Assembly (NCBI GenBank): GCA_932294295.1
Contig: OW028585.1
Location: 21,304,912 to 21,368,911 of the forward strand
Origin: Alitta virens
Lineage: Eukaryota > Annelida > Polychaeta > Phyllodocida > Nereididae
DNA: 64,000 nt
Direction: 5' to 3'
Shown here one piece after another: positions 1-12,285 of this stretch. The translations under genes were made by a program, and so were the position numbers. The notes beneath the pieces were generated by a model. It made no database searches. It had not been told where the DNA came from and saw nothing but the letters and a program-made list of their open reading frames with translations. Every line of letters starts with the position of its first letter. The first letter of the stretch is position 1.

Positions 1-370
1 GGGCCAGACTTTAGTGCAGGCTTGTAGTAGCAAGTGGCGGTTCCAAAACCAAAATGTGAATGCCTACTGAAAATTGGACCTGCAGTTGGCTCAGCTTGGC
101 TAGTTTTCATTTCCTTATTTATCAAGTTTATTATATATTGATAAAACGAGTTGAATACGCTAATTGGGTCAAACATTTCAAGTTTCCCCCGTGAACCTGT
201 TTTCTGACATTCTTGCCATGAGGAATACATAAACGTGTGCCATATCAATAAAAGCTGTTCAGTAGTGCCATGACTACCTACAAATGGTTATGGGGAATAA
301 CGATCTAATAGACATAAAACCTGGTGAGAACAAAGATAAACCAAACAATTGTTGACATCGGCACAATATG

Positions 371-412
371 GTGGGGGATGGGGGGGGGACATATCCTTCC
401 CCCCCCCCCCCA
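371..412 (+). repeat. G-run facing C-run (hairpin)
   Basis: GGGGGATGGGGGGGGG followed after 10 bases by a run of 13-14 C. The two runs can pair as a hairpin, and the G-run can form G-stacks. Confidence 0.8.
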
Positions 413-870
413 CTTTTTCAGCCAGATATAATATACATTCTGGCAATGTAAGTGAAACTGGTGGCACACAGTCAATTCAGAAATCATCTGATGGCTGGCG
501 CCTTTCAAATTGCTCACCGAATATCATGTTGCAATTAAGATAGTTTTCAATTTCTTATGTTACATTTTTTATTGTATAATCCTATATTATTTGAAAACTA
601 AGCCCCCAAATACATTTGATGCTACTCCAGAAAAACCACTATCTACAACTTCACCATCGCTTCTCTCAAAAAAAGCTAAATGTCCCCCTCCCCCCACTGT
701 GCATGATGTAGTTGTGCCCTTGATTGTGGATAATTGTAGACAGAAATTGTGATGGATAAGAAACATTGGTTATCTATTTATTAATTTATTTTGTCATTCA
801 TAAGCATATTAAGTTCATACAAATATATGTATTTCGTTACAGTAACAATTTATGATATGACTATAGTAAA

Positions 871-1016
871 TGGCCAATTGTGTCACGTGCATTTTCCATG
901 AGAAGGATAAACGCATGAAAAATGCATGGTTTTTGCCTCATTATAATTAGCTAAAAACGATGCGTTTTCCATGCGTTTATCCTTCTCATGGAAAATGCAC
1001 GTGGCACATTTGGCCA
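871..1016. mobile_element. 146-bp foldback element (MITE-like)
   Basis: Arms of about 62 bases, nearly perfect inverted copies, start TGGCCAA and end TTTGGCCA. They include CACGTGCATTTTCCATG and its reverse complement CATGGAAAATGCACGTG, separated by a short AT-rich centre. The element could extrude as a hairpin. It has no coding capacity. Confidence 0.8.
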
Positions 1017-1395
1017 TGTAGGATTCAAAATAAATGCCTATTTTTCCATATATGGTATGGAACTGCACAAAATGGATAGAAATGTCAAAACCAAACATAA
1101 CTTTGTAGCTGTATTATAAAAGCCAGTTCTGTTGAACAACCAATGTTTAAGTTGGTTATAATTCTCCATTGTAATATCTGCTGTTACTGTGTGATCGTAA
1201 TAAATGGCCATAATGATGTCAAGATGGCAAAAAATGTCCAATGGAATTAATCGAAGTCAATTGTTGCAAAGAGGGACTTTTATGCTGAAAACAGAGTGGG
1301 TTTGGTCTATTAGAACATATCTGTACGTTCTGTGCTGCTCCAATTTCATGGTAAGATATTATCGAAAGCTCCGAAATACAACTGGGCATTTATTA
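1017..1395. other. No gene seen (0.4 kb); also 1-870
   Basis: Both stretches are AT-rich with only chance frames. The G-run/C-run hairpin and the foldback element are listed separately. Confidence 0.6.
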
Positions 1396-1620
1396 TGGCA
1401 GCTGGGTGGTCTAGTGGTAAGCCGCTCACCTACTCCTCTGAAGGACCCAGTCCCTTGTACTCAGTGTCTACGCTCAGGCAAGTAAAAGATCCCACCCATG
1501 GGGTAAATGTGTAACATGGTTGGACTCCTCCTTCTCTCTCACACCTCGTCACTCAACTCTCGATAGCGGCAAGAATTTTTCTTAGAGGACTGCACTATCC
1601 ATATTTATCTATCTATATAT
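1396..1620 (+). mobile_element. tRNA-derived SINE, family A
   Basis: The tRNA-like head has an A-box-like GGTGGTCTAGTGGTAAG. The body carries the family hallmark CTTGTACTCAGTGTCTACGC and AAGATCCCACCCATGGGGTA. The same hallmark recurs at 32.3, 36.5, 43.2, 43.5, 49.2, 55.1 and 62.2 kb. It is Pol III-derived and non-coding. Confidence 0.7.
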
Positions 1621-1649
1621 GGATCTTACCATAATGTTTGACATATGAC

Positions 1650-1720
1650 TCTGCTATACTGATGTACTGATGTACTGATGTACTGATATACTGATGTACT
1701 GATGTACTGATGTACACTGA
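1650..1720 (+). repeat. Short tandem repeat, TGATGTAC-type
   Basis: Repeated ACTGATGTACTGATGT units of about 9 bases with one ATAC variant, directly after the SINE at 1396. Confidence 0.8.
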
Positions 1721-2566
1721 GGTATTATATTTGCACTGCATGACCTGAAATTATGTCATAATCGATTTAATAATGTTTTACCTTCGTATCTTATTGATCT
1801 ATTATTACCAGTGTATAGAGATGATCCCCATAATTATGAAACTCGACTGAGATGAGCTTGCAAGACAGAGTATGAAGTATAGATACATTAAATCTATACA
1901 CTGTGTGCTGTCACCTCGAAGCCCAGCGACCTGATTATGTACATGTTTTATTGTTACTCACCAAAACTGAATTAATCAATTTCTCTTATAGGTCTAACAA
2001 TAAAATTACCGAATAATTTGATGTTCATGTGCTGTGTTTGGTAAAATGCAAATCTAACAAGCAGGTAGTTCAGCAAAATTGCCTTAACTAAAAAAAGATG
2101 GATCAATTTTTCTTGTATATCTTTAAGAGAAGATTTCTTAAGCCGATACACAGCCTATCGGCTACATAGTTTAACCGATTATTTTTGTTTAATAATAACT
2201 AGGTAAACTAGCGCCCTTCAGCAGAGGCTGGCGTGTGATCGTCTGGTCAAACTTCAAACTATTGCCCTATAGTCTGAGCAAAATAGTGGATTTTCACGGA
2301 AGGTTCGCTATATTTCCACCAGGTGGCTATGACAGAATACTGCAATTCTATTGGCTAAAAAAAGTTCCCGCCCTTGATTGTGATTGGCTGAAATCCTCAG
2401 CAGCCGTATTTTTAGTGCATTTTAATGTATATTTGACATCCTATCATTCAATTGATTTCCGCTTTTTCCCTGAGAAAATTATATTTATGGAATCAGTTAG
2501 TTATAATCTACTATGTCTGAAAAGCAAAATGAGTAATAATAAGGGCTGAAAGACTTCTGTCTTGCT

Positions 2567-3190
2567 GAATTCAGGGCTGCTCAGTGAAAAGATTCGTTTG
2601 AGAAGATCCAAGAGGGCACTACGGCTCATTTATAACAACAGCATAGATATGTGATCCGCCATCCCTAATTATAATAGATTGTGATCCTTAATTAAATATT
2701 TGACAGACAACATCAGCTTGATCAGTTTCACTTTCATTTTCAATTTCACAATAAGATCACAGCTTCGCCAATTATATAGACTACTTACTATTCAGGAACA
2801 CAAACTAGGTTTGAAGTAAATTTGCTATTTAAAAGTAATTTTGATAACTAAAAGTTTTCCGTAGCGGTCATTGGCCATGTCTGGACGAGCCTTCAGTTCA
2901 AAGCACTTTCACTTTCACTTTGCCCAATGTCTGGGCAATCCACACTACATGTGAAGAGAATACGACTGGTCACCCTAGAAGTCTTCAAAGGACCTCAACC
3001 CTGTGTTTATGAATTCCCTCTTTCAAATCAAGATGTTAGAACGGGGTCTCAGGGATCTAATAAGCTCATAGTGCCATCTTTCAAAACCATTCAATCTGGA
3101 AAAAACGCGTTTTATTATCATGGTGCTCATGCATGGAATCTTTTACCCTTTCAATTTAAACATTATATTGATAATATGTTAATGCCATAG
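2567..3190 (+). mobile_element. LINE reverse transcriptase C-terminal fragment
   Basis: The plus strand first gives LLSEKIRLRRSKRALRLIYN (about 2577-2636), the typical post-catalytic segment (KRALRLIYN). After about 270 bases of unrelated sequence it gives RIRLVTLEVFKGPQPCVYEF, then LIVPSFKTIQSGKNAFYYHG and AHAWNLLPFQFKHY (2927-3190). The GKNxFxYxGAxxWNxLP block is the C-terminal hallmark of CR1/L2-type elements. The frame ends with TAG at 3188-3190. This is a 5'-truncated copy with an insertion or deletion in the middle. Confidence 0.75.
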
Positions 3191-5116
3191 CATGATGCCG
3201 AAGGCCATAGAAATTAATGTGATGTATATACTTATATAATTTTAAACTTGTCAAAATAATAGTATAGATAGATACATTTTATTTGACCATACGGAGTCAG
3301 TTTTGACCCATTCGTCATAAACAAGGTACACAGAATGCACAATACATTGTTAATAAAGACATAAAAATTACATAAATATCAATATATTATATTGAATAAT
3401 ATTATACTAACTAAATAGTACTTCCAGAACTACTGATCCAAATGTTATGTATCTCATTTTCTATACTATACTATACTATAGCATCACAGTGAACACATCT
3501 CATAATACTGAATATCATAATACTGAAAAATAAAAAAATAAAAATCATATATAAAATAAATCACAGTCTCACAGTAGCTGTTATATATTGCCTAGCACCA
3601 GGTTTACTGCGCCATCCAAATTTTTTACGATTTTGCTAAATTAAATTAGGGTTATATGTATATAATAGTGATTCAATATGATAATGACACAGCATAAGAG
3701 GATGGCGACCAGCTATTGGTGTAAATAGCAAACCATGGCATAAAGGTGCACATTCAAAGGATAAAAATATGTATTCCAGTGACATTTACACACCGCATTG
3801 AATGAATCATTTCTGAAAAATGCAATGCCACATTCTTCATTTGTTTCCAATGAAATTCACAAGCTGAGCAGCTACAAGAAGTGAGCATTTTCAAAATCAT
3901 AAAGTAATGACAAAAAAAAAAAAAGATGCGTGTTACAGTTATAAGGAAATGCCATCTTGGTTAGTTATAAATTTATCTGCACTACAACAAATATATTACA
4001 TGGTACTAAGGTTAAATTAATGTACGTACATTTCTATCATTTTCTTTTTGAATGGTTGAGTTCAAGCAACAGTAGCTATCAATTTTCATAAATGCAACAA
4101 AATGTTGGTTGAGATCAATTTCTTACATAATAAATATGTTAGACAACTTCTTTAATTACATGTCCATTAATCAGAATGGGATATGCTCAGACAGCTATTT
4201 GGCAACACTGGTTTAATACTATATCCAGTCCATTGAAGTCCTCAATCACACAGAAATGAACTCTTCATATCATTGAGGAAACAGCCTGGACTTCAAATAT
4301 TTGAGAGATGCACGCAGTCATGTACCAATGTAAAATCCTAGCCTGAAGTGAATAATATTGAAAATACCAAGGTTAAAGTTTCAAAAAGAAAATTAAAATG
4401 CATATAACTATTGTAATTTATTGTCAAATGCACCTATTTATTTCAATCAGTCATGCAATAAGGCATAAAAAAATCGGCTATTTTATCATATAAGTCAACT
4501 GGCCAAATTTTACAAAATTAGGATATTTTTGCCTTTCAAATATTATGGAATTTAATGTAACAAAAAGATGAAACAGTGTTGCTGACTTGCGGTATATACT
4601 TACATGTATCTTGACATGTGCACTTCTGTTCATTCCCAAAACTGTAGGTCCAGAATTTTCAGTGTGATTTGATGTGCATTTTTTACCGTTTCCAGGGTGT
4701 CTGTGAAGGACAAGTGACAATTTAAAAAAAAGAGATATCAATAAATTATTTGGATTGACCTGTAGGTGTAAAATTGAGAATTTATGTTGAACTAAATATA
4801 TAATTTAAAGACAATTTAACTCCTCTGCATAATTAACTTAGGTCATGAGGCATACTTTTAAGACCTCTCTTATGAAATGATTTATATTTGCAGACTATTC
4901 AAATCAAATTACCAAAGCTAAGATAAGAAGCAATAGTACACATATCTTTCACTAAACATTTTTTTAATGTCTACATGGACATTACCTGCACAGTCTTATC
5001 TTATGTTGCCAGTGTCAAATCATGGATAGTGTCAAATACTGTCAATCCTCATGTTTCTTATAATCTGAATTTGCAAATAATTTTGCTTTAAATTGCGTCA
5101 CTGTTGAACTGTGATC
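3191..5116. other. No gene seen
   Basis: AT-rich. It starts with the probable 3' tail of the LINE fragment (about 3190-3340, including TTTTATTTGACCATACGG on the other strand). There is an ACTATACTATACTATA run at 3465-3482 and an A-run at 3910. No exon-like frame was found. Confidence 0.6.
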
Positions 5117-6150
5117 AGGGTTGGACTTTAACCCAGGTTAAATCAATTTTGCCCAGCCCAGCGGGTTAAACCTGGGCAAAAATGGGTTAAACCTGGCCAA
5201 AACCCTCCTGCATGCTCAACGCATGAGGTGCCAAATTAGTAGAAATACATAAAAAAACAGTGACTATAAGGAGAAATATATTTTTCTTTCTTAAATTGTA
5301 CTTTAATGGCTAACACTGAGCTTAATACACTGAGTATAAAATGGGCAAAATGGGTTTCATCCACCAAAAGTGAGTTAAACCTGACAAAAACCTACCTACA
5401 AGCTCACAGATGTGATTCAAATCAGTAGAAAACATTTAAGGGTGGTGGGTGGCTTAGGGCTTTATGTCCTGTATTTCTGCACCTGATGGGCTGATTAGGA
5501 CAGGCAGAAATCATGTTAATGAGATGATGGATGAAACAGCCATCCCAACTTAATAAGGCTCGACTGGGAAATTAACCCAGGATCTAGTTGTTGGAAGCCA
5601 CTATGGGCCCCTTGAAATACATATAACAGTGAATATGAGAAATAGATTTTCTTTCTTAAACTTTATTACCTATCATTGAGCTTTACACATCTTATGGGCA
5701 GGAGCATCAATTGAAGAATGCAGACGAAAAGTGAAGCAGTTGACTTCAAATTATAGAAGTTCAATTCTTATGAAACTATAGCACATGGGACCATGCTTTT
5801 TTAGTTTGAAAAACTCTTATGTTACATGTCCTTGTCTGCTGAATTCCAAAGATTATAATTTTAAAGCTAACAACAATGGCGAAAAATTTGCTAAACCATC
5901 ACGTAATTTTGTGTTTTCACAATTGCAAATTGGGTAACAACCATTGATCTTGGTCATGTCCTACCATCATGTAGCATCATCTGTGCAAAGTTTAATGTTT
6001 CAGATACAATAGTTTAAATATTGTTTTGTCCTTCCTGCAACTTTTATACTGATTATAAGTAAAATTATGGGTTTTAACCCAGGTTTAACCCACTTTGGGT
6101 AAAATATCTATTTAGCCCGACCCCAGTTTAATACGGGTTTAACCCAGGTT
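5117..6150. mobile_element. Approximately 1-kb repeat element with GGGTTAAACC ends
   Basis: The ends are rich in GGTTTAACCC-type blocks: CTTTAACCCAGGTTAAAT and AGCGGGTTAAACCTGGGC at the left, and TTTTAACCCAGGTTTAACCC with CGGGTTTAACCCAGG at the right, partly inverted. A diverged inner copy of the left block occurs near 5340-5400. A SINE (5440-5620) is inserted inside. It abuts the 6156 MITE. The borders are uncertain. Confidence 0.4.
5440..5620 (-). mobile_element. tRNA-derived SINE, family B
   Basis: In reverse, a decayed tRNA-like head is followed by CATCCATCATCTCATTAACA and a CCTGTCCTAATCAGCCC body. It shares sequence with the copies at 31.95 and 33.2 kb. It is inserted into the 1-kb GGGTTAAACC element. 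Confidence 0.6.
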
Positions 6151-6155
6151 ATATA

Positions 6156-6606
6156 TGGCCACTACAGGGGGTGAATGCAATTTAGACAAATTTGTTATTC
6201 AGCAAGGCATCCAGTGTTCAATTGATGAACCAATAATGACAAATGCCTAATTAGGCTGAGTAGACAATGGTTTAATAATCTCAGACTGTAGTGTTGTTAC
6301 AAGTTACAAGTAGGCTGCTACACACATTTATCAAACTTTCCCATTGGGAAGGCCTGTGTTTTCAGTGAGTTATGTAGCTTTTAACCTGACTCTTCTGTCG
6401 CTGTTTAAACAGTGATGCAGTTGAAAATATATATTATTGATGTGATTATGTAATTATGACGTCATATGACATCATAATTGACATAATGCAACCATTGTCT
6501 ACTCAGCCTAATTAGACATTTGTCATTATTGGTTCATCAATTGAACACTGGATGCCTTGCTGAATAACAAATTTGTCGAAATTGCATTCACCCCCTGTAG
6601 TGGCCA
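6156..6606. mobile_element. 451-bp MITE with approximately 117-bp terminal inverted repeats
   Basis: The left arm (6156-6272) starts TGGCCACTACAGGGGGTGAA. The right arm (6490-6606) is its reverse complement with few differences, ending CACCCCCTGTAGTGGCCA. Flanks are TA-rich (TATATA on the left, TAAAAG on the right), which would suit a TA target duplication. The centre of about 217 bases has no open frame. Confidence 0.85.
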
Positions 6607-8625
6607 TAAAAGGAAATATATGCTAATTAGTATCTGAATTGGCCATATAAGGAAACTTATGCAAATCAGATATGACAAATGAGCTCCTTGACAAGAAAAA
6701 CACAGGTGTTCAATAAGCAGTTCATGTATATAGGTGGAAAGATAGGAATGATGTAGGATTTGTTTGCTCTACATCTGATTTTGTTTATTCTGAGGTTACT
6801 ATGGTAACCAAGTTTAAAAAAATTTGATACACGTAGGTATGGAATCTGAGCCCTCACAAAGTCTTATGATTTCCAATTAGATTCCTTTTTTTCTGTTTAA
6901 CCTGATTACATCCATCTAAATTTAAATTGTCCCATATAAGGAAATAGGGGACAGAGACACATTTCCTTGGCAACCAGAGACTAAAAAAGTATATCTCTAT
7001 AATAAGTGAAGTTTTCACATGCAAAAAGTTAAACATTAAATTCCTATGGTTAATATATCTTACAAAAATGTTTGTTTACATATCTATGATGCTATCTCTG
7101 GAAATTTGACTAATTAAAAAGTTGTTTCCATAGGAACAAACAAAAATGAATTATTTTCCAGTGATGCTTTTCTTAGAGGGTTTACCCTAAGGTGTCTGGA
7201 GATAAAAAAAGTATATCATTTGACTGTTTTGTAGAAGCTGTACAGACAAAGATATCAAAGCAAAAAAATATAATTTATAAAAATATTTGTAAAGCTGTTA
7301 CCATAGCAACAGGAAATTGACAAAAACCAGATGTTACTGCAAAAGTATGAAGAGGTTAGCCATGCAGATTAGGTGTGGTACCAATATATGTCAAGCATCA
7401 TAATTAACATCACACCAGTAAAATAATTTTGTCAATTTGTTTAAAAATAAAAATGACTGTTGCCATGGAAACTAATAAAAAGCATCTTCAGTCCAAAAAA
7501 CTGACAAAACAATGACCAGTTTCAGAAATATCGGAATATTTCCGATTTAATGATACTAAATTTGATGAAATGTTGATCAGTGCAAAAATGGGCCTTTTTT
7601 GTTCTCTTTTTATGGCTTTGGCTCCCTGAATATCTATACCCGGCTGATTGGTGGTTTTGTTACCATGGTAACCAATCTAAAAAGTGTTGATATATATTAT
7701 TTAGGCTATTGTAATTCTGTAATTTGGAACAATACAGATCGTTTGAGAGAATAAAAGGAACTTAAAGATAAATATTGATGTTGTTGCCATATAAGGAAAT
7801 AATATGCAAATTAGCCTATTTAGATAAGCCAGGGAAAAGAATTATGCAAATTAACCTTGTTAAAATTATCAGAAATCAACTCCTCTACCATGAAACCTCG
7901 TGTTCAACGAGCAATTTATGTATGCACCTGTCATGATATGAATGATGTAACACTTCTGCCCTTCAGATCTGATATTGTTTATTATAAGGTTGCTACGGCA
8001 ACATAAAATATATATATATATATATATTAGTACAAGACAAAATGGGGTGTCAGCCTTAGCAAAAGCCTTTATAACTGGCAATTCTTGTTTATTTTTTATC
8101 TTTCAGTCTGATTGCATCCATCTAATTCAAAATTTGCCTATATAAGGAAATAGGGGGAAAGAGACACATTTCCTTGGCAACCAGAGACTAAAAAAGTATA
8201 TTTCTTAAATTAGTGAAGTCTTCACATGCAAAAAGTTAAATATTAAATTCCTGTGTTCAATATATCTTACAAAATGTTTGTTTACATATCTATGATGCTA
8301 TCCCTGGAAATTTGACTAATTATAAAGTTGTTTCCATAGCAACAAACAAAAATAAATTATTTTCCAATGATGCTTCTTTACTGAGAGGGTTTCCCCTGAG
8401 GTGTCTGGAGATACCAAAAGTATATCATTTGACTGTTTTGTAGAAGCTGTACAGACAAAGATATCAAAGCATCTCCGGTCCAAGAAACTGACAAAACGAG
8501 TACTGGTTTCAAAAAATTCTGAAAATTTCCAATTCAGTGATACCAAATTTGAGGAGGTATGGATCGGTGCAAACAGAAATCCCAATTTTGAGGGGCTGGC
8601 CCCCTGACTACTGGTTAAGGTGGTC
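6600..8625. repeat. Approximately 1.2-kb tandem duplication with CCATATAAGGAAA blocks
   Basis: Unit 1 (about 6600-7780) and unit 2 (about 7785-8625) share long stretches, for example GACACATTTCCTTGGCAACC at 6955 and again near 8160, and GGTGTCTGGAGATA at 7191 and 8400. The offset is about 1.2 kb. Unit 1 has about 230 extra bases at 7260-7480. Several Cys-free open stretches appear, but none is conserved in frame between the units. It is non-coding repeat, possibly a larger transposon. Confidence 0.75.
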
Positions 8626-9171
8626 TTTCGACATCAACAGCCCAGTGCAGCAGTGTCATGATTTTATGCTATTAAACGTGGGTTTCATTGACAGACTAAG
8701 TACAGGGATGTTGCTGTAGTAGTTTATTATTTGATCAACTTAATACCATTGGAAATATACCAGCAGTTGCATATAATGGTGACAGGTGATTTCGGCGCAT
8801 ATCAAGTTCGGCGCCACCGAATTCACTGAAATCAACGGGTGTATCTTAGCGAATTCGGTGAGCGCTATTGATGAATTTGACGCTTTAAATTTGTGAATTT
8901 GGTGTGTAAAATTGATGAATTAGGCGCTCACTTAAATGTGGAATAACTTTGGCTCTGTAGGTGTCAGACAAACGTGTTATACATTGTTATGTTTGACAAT
9001 GCAAGCTTTACCAGTTTATGTTGTTTTACTTTTTTTAAGCTTATGAAAGATCTATCTGTTTTGGTATTTCATCCCTTTCCTTCAATATTATCCTTATATA
9101 ATAATGATTATACAGTGTGCATTATTTGTGTTCAATTATTTACAGTATACCTATTTGTGAATGAATAAAGA

Positions 9172-9207
<36 letters not shown>

Positions 9208-9924
9208 GGTATTTATTTTTTAAATGTTTATGTATATATTTAATTTAGATAGATCTATCTGGTCCGGTATTGGACGTTTCTTCCCTTGTCTTTGAATTCT
9301 CATTTAATATGCATTATTTTTGTTCAGTTATTTATCATTATGTGAAAATCATAATTTAATATCATTTTGCATGTATTCTTATTTATTTTAAGACATATTA
9401 TATACATAATGCAACATAAAAAAAAATTAAATTACAAATATTGTAATTGTGTGATGATATAAAGTTTTAGCAAAACCACAGACTTTATGTTTCACTTGCA
9501 TTTCTTTTTCAGCTAATATTGAAAAATGAGAAATTCATAATATCTCCCTGTTATATGCACCTGACAATTTTATTTTATTCATTTTTAGTTATATTTTATA
9601 CAGCATATAACCAGAAACATAAACAATTTATATAAAGTCATATGAATTAACACTGTTTTTATTTAAAAGAAAGTACATATAAAAATGGTTAAAACTCATG
9701 AAAACACAGCCTGTCCTATTAACCAAATACTCAGCTCTAAATTGAAAATATTAAAAACAATAAATTATAATCAAAAGAAAATAAATTTCTCTCAAAGAAA
9801 TTAATTTAAAAAGTGATTGGCTAGAATTGCAATCAAGCATCCAGCAAATTATAATGCTGGCTTCAATTGCTATTACTTAGGAACCCCCCTCTTGACCTGT
9901 TATTCACTTTTATCTGTTATTCAT
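8626..9924. other. No gene seen
   Basis: It contains diverged GAATTCGGTGAGCGC-type blocks at 8790-8935 in both orientations (a possible small palindromic element), a TA tract at 9176-9204, and very AT-rich sequence to 9900. Confidence 0.5.
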
Positions 9925-10560
9925 CAAAGCACCAGCTGGCTGGAATCTTCCCAGCTGGAGGTAACTCTGAGACCTGTCTCCCAGCTGGATCATTCCCAGC
10001 TGGTATATAAGCCAGCTGACAAGGAATTGAGCTGGATCCATCCTAGCTGGCAAATTCTCAAATTATTGAGGCTTCAGCTAGTGACCTCCCAGCTACAGCG
10101 GCGATGCTTGCCAGCTTGTGACATCCAGCTAGCTGGCAGTCTCCCAGCTGCACTAGAAATCCTTGTGATACAGCTGTTCTTTTATATACGCCCTCTCATC
10201 TGGCTTTATTATCTAGCATTTATTGATGTTCAAAAGTAGAGATACATCAGGAATAAATGCAGTGTTTTTACAAAAATCTATTTATTTTACCACTTTCAGT
10301 GACAGCCTTTAGTAGAAATAATGACAAAATATACAGACAATCATTATCCTGAATCATCCTGCCTCCATTTTTGCTAGCTGGAAAAGTTAGGGGAAAATTT
10401 AAAGCTGTCAACTGGCTAAGTTACTAGCTGGGTAAATTGAATTGGCTGGCTGGCTAAGACAGTTGCTAGTTGGGTGAATTTAATTGCTGGCTGGCTTCGA
10501 AAATAATCATTAATGGGCTGGCTGGTACCAGTGCTTAGGCAGTAGCTGGCAAGTCAGAAA
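9925..10560 (+). repeat. CAGCTGG-rich patch
   Basis: More than twenty CAGCTGG, CCAGCT or GGCTGGCTGG words lie at irregular spacing in about 630 bases. Each CAGCTG is an E-box. The plus-strand open frame at 9817-10239 exists because the repeated words lack stops; its composition (Ser-Gln-Leu runs) does not resemble a real protein. Confidence 0.7.
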
Positions 10561-11979
10561 AAATGAATAACAGAATGTTTCCTAGACTGACAATTTTTCA
10601 ATCTATTGTCTATGAAACATATAGAAACTGAATATCAGGGTGCTAGCCAGCCTTTGTAAAATTTGCTGGTGGTGTGCTCCTGATTACTGCAGAACATTGT
10701 TCTGCAATTAATACAACTTGATGTGTGCAGATTACAGAATACTGATACTAGTTGTAAGTTTCATCACCATTCTCCAAGTTAGGTCCTTAGGTGGAAACTC
10801 ATCGTATGTATATAAGTTTCTTTTCTCAGAATAAAGCAAGACAAAGGTCAAAGGTAAAGTGTATGACTGGTCTCTCCTGCTCAAATTCAAAGATGCAGGA
10901 TTTTCCTCTTTATTATCCTTTTATAGGGAATGACTCTGCTTGGTCACTCCTCTCTCTCTCCATTGGCCAGAGGCCCACATCCAATCATAAAATTACAACA
11001 ATTTTACATCTAACCAATAAGCAGTTCTACAATTTCAAAATATCTCAATTCATTACATAACTTGGCTGTTGGAATCATTCCCGCCATTTCTGGCATCTCA
11101 TTACTGTGGATGACAATGGGCATTGTGGCCAAGGGTTTTAATTAAACCCCCTTTCTTATCAAGCCTTTTTTGGCTGTAGTGGCTTTTTCGTCCCTGTAGC
11201 CAGATTTGGACAGTCAAAGAAATCAACTGCCCACCTGGTCAGCCACAGCCATTGTCTTGGCCACCCCAGAGCCCATTGTCTCAGTTCCCATTGTGTTCTG
11301 AGAAAACCCTTCAGTAGACACATTAAACTGCATCCCAACAGCCAGTGAATACATTAAATACATCATATTCAAACTTTAAATGCTTATCTTATAGGTACAC
11401 ATATATACAATCATACACATAATAATCACACACACATAAAAATCATACATATAAAATCAATACATACAAATAATGGAAATAATAATCAACACATATAAAC
11501 AACACACATACATGGAAATAATAATCAACACAAATAATTAATAAACAATTAATCAACACATAGCCTACACATAGAAATATTAATCAGTTGTAGTTTGGGC
11601 AGAGATAAAAGCCAAGTGCTTTTTACATAGTGATAGCATGTAGCAATCTTAGTATACGCATCGACGCCGAATTCAACCAAATTTGTATATAATCCAATTA
11701 TTTGTTTGTTTATTCACGTTTTTCCTGCCATGTTACAAGGTAAAACGCTCAAAGTGACGTGTACAGCGGGATTCATTGCGCTGGAGTTGGCAGCCTGCCA
11801 GATTGGCGCTATCAATGACATTGACAAACATAAAATTGGCATACAATTTTGATCAAATGGACAGATTTTAAAACTCACCTTAAAATGATTTCAAATATCA
11901 TCTATAATGATCCAGAGTAAACATCTAAATGACGGAATTGTAAATTTCCTTGAGCTCCTGAGCAATTCATGAAGTTCCA
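10561..11979. other. No gene seen
   Basis: Two CCATTGGCC/CCAATCA sites (10960-10990), a degenerate GGCCA-rich stretch (11100-11330), and ACACATA/ATAATCA simple sequence at 11395-11580. No coding frame was found. Confidence 0.5.
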
Positions 11980-12285
11980 TGCGACGATGACGTCATGGCA
12001 CGGAATCCCCCAGCAAATCTTGTCATAAATCTCGTAACCAAAGTGAGAAAAAAGTATATGATTGCGCATGCGTGAGATTACTTTTAAGGTCTAGTTAAGT
12101 TGGTCCCCTCCTTCCGCACAAGTGTATAGGAGTCGGTCTTGGCCGCCATTAACCACGTGACTTATAGTCAGGATGTTGACTGTTTTCTGATTGGCTGATG
12201 CTGTTCCCGTTTCTGATTGGCTGATACCAAAGGGGGTTGTTCAAATCAACCTTTCAGAAACCACGATGTAATGACCAATCATAGC
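11980..12285. promoter_or_regulatory. Promoter-like segment with CRE, NRF1, YY1, E-box and CCAAT sites
   Basis: In 300 bases there are a full TGACGTCA (11988-11995), an NRF1-like TGCGCATGCGTG (12063-12074), GCCGCCATT (YY1-like, 12142-12150), CCACGTGAC (USF-like, 12153-12161), two CTGATTGGCTG (NF-Y/CCAAT, 12187-12197 and 12213-12223) and a third CCAAT at 12276. Sequence to 12660 is more GC- and CpG-rich than its surroundings. This is the layout of a housekeeping-type animal promoter. I could not identify the first exon; 12241-12606 minus and 12368-12550 plus are open but unconvincing. Confidence 0.5.

Noticed and set aside
9817..10239. A 140-codon plus-strand open frame.
   Set aside because: It is produced by repeated CAGCTGG words without stops. 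There is no domain, splice context or natural protein composition.
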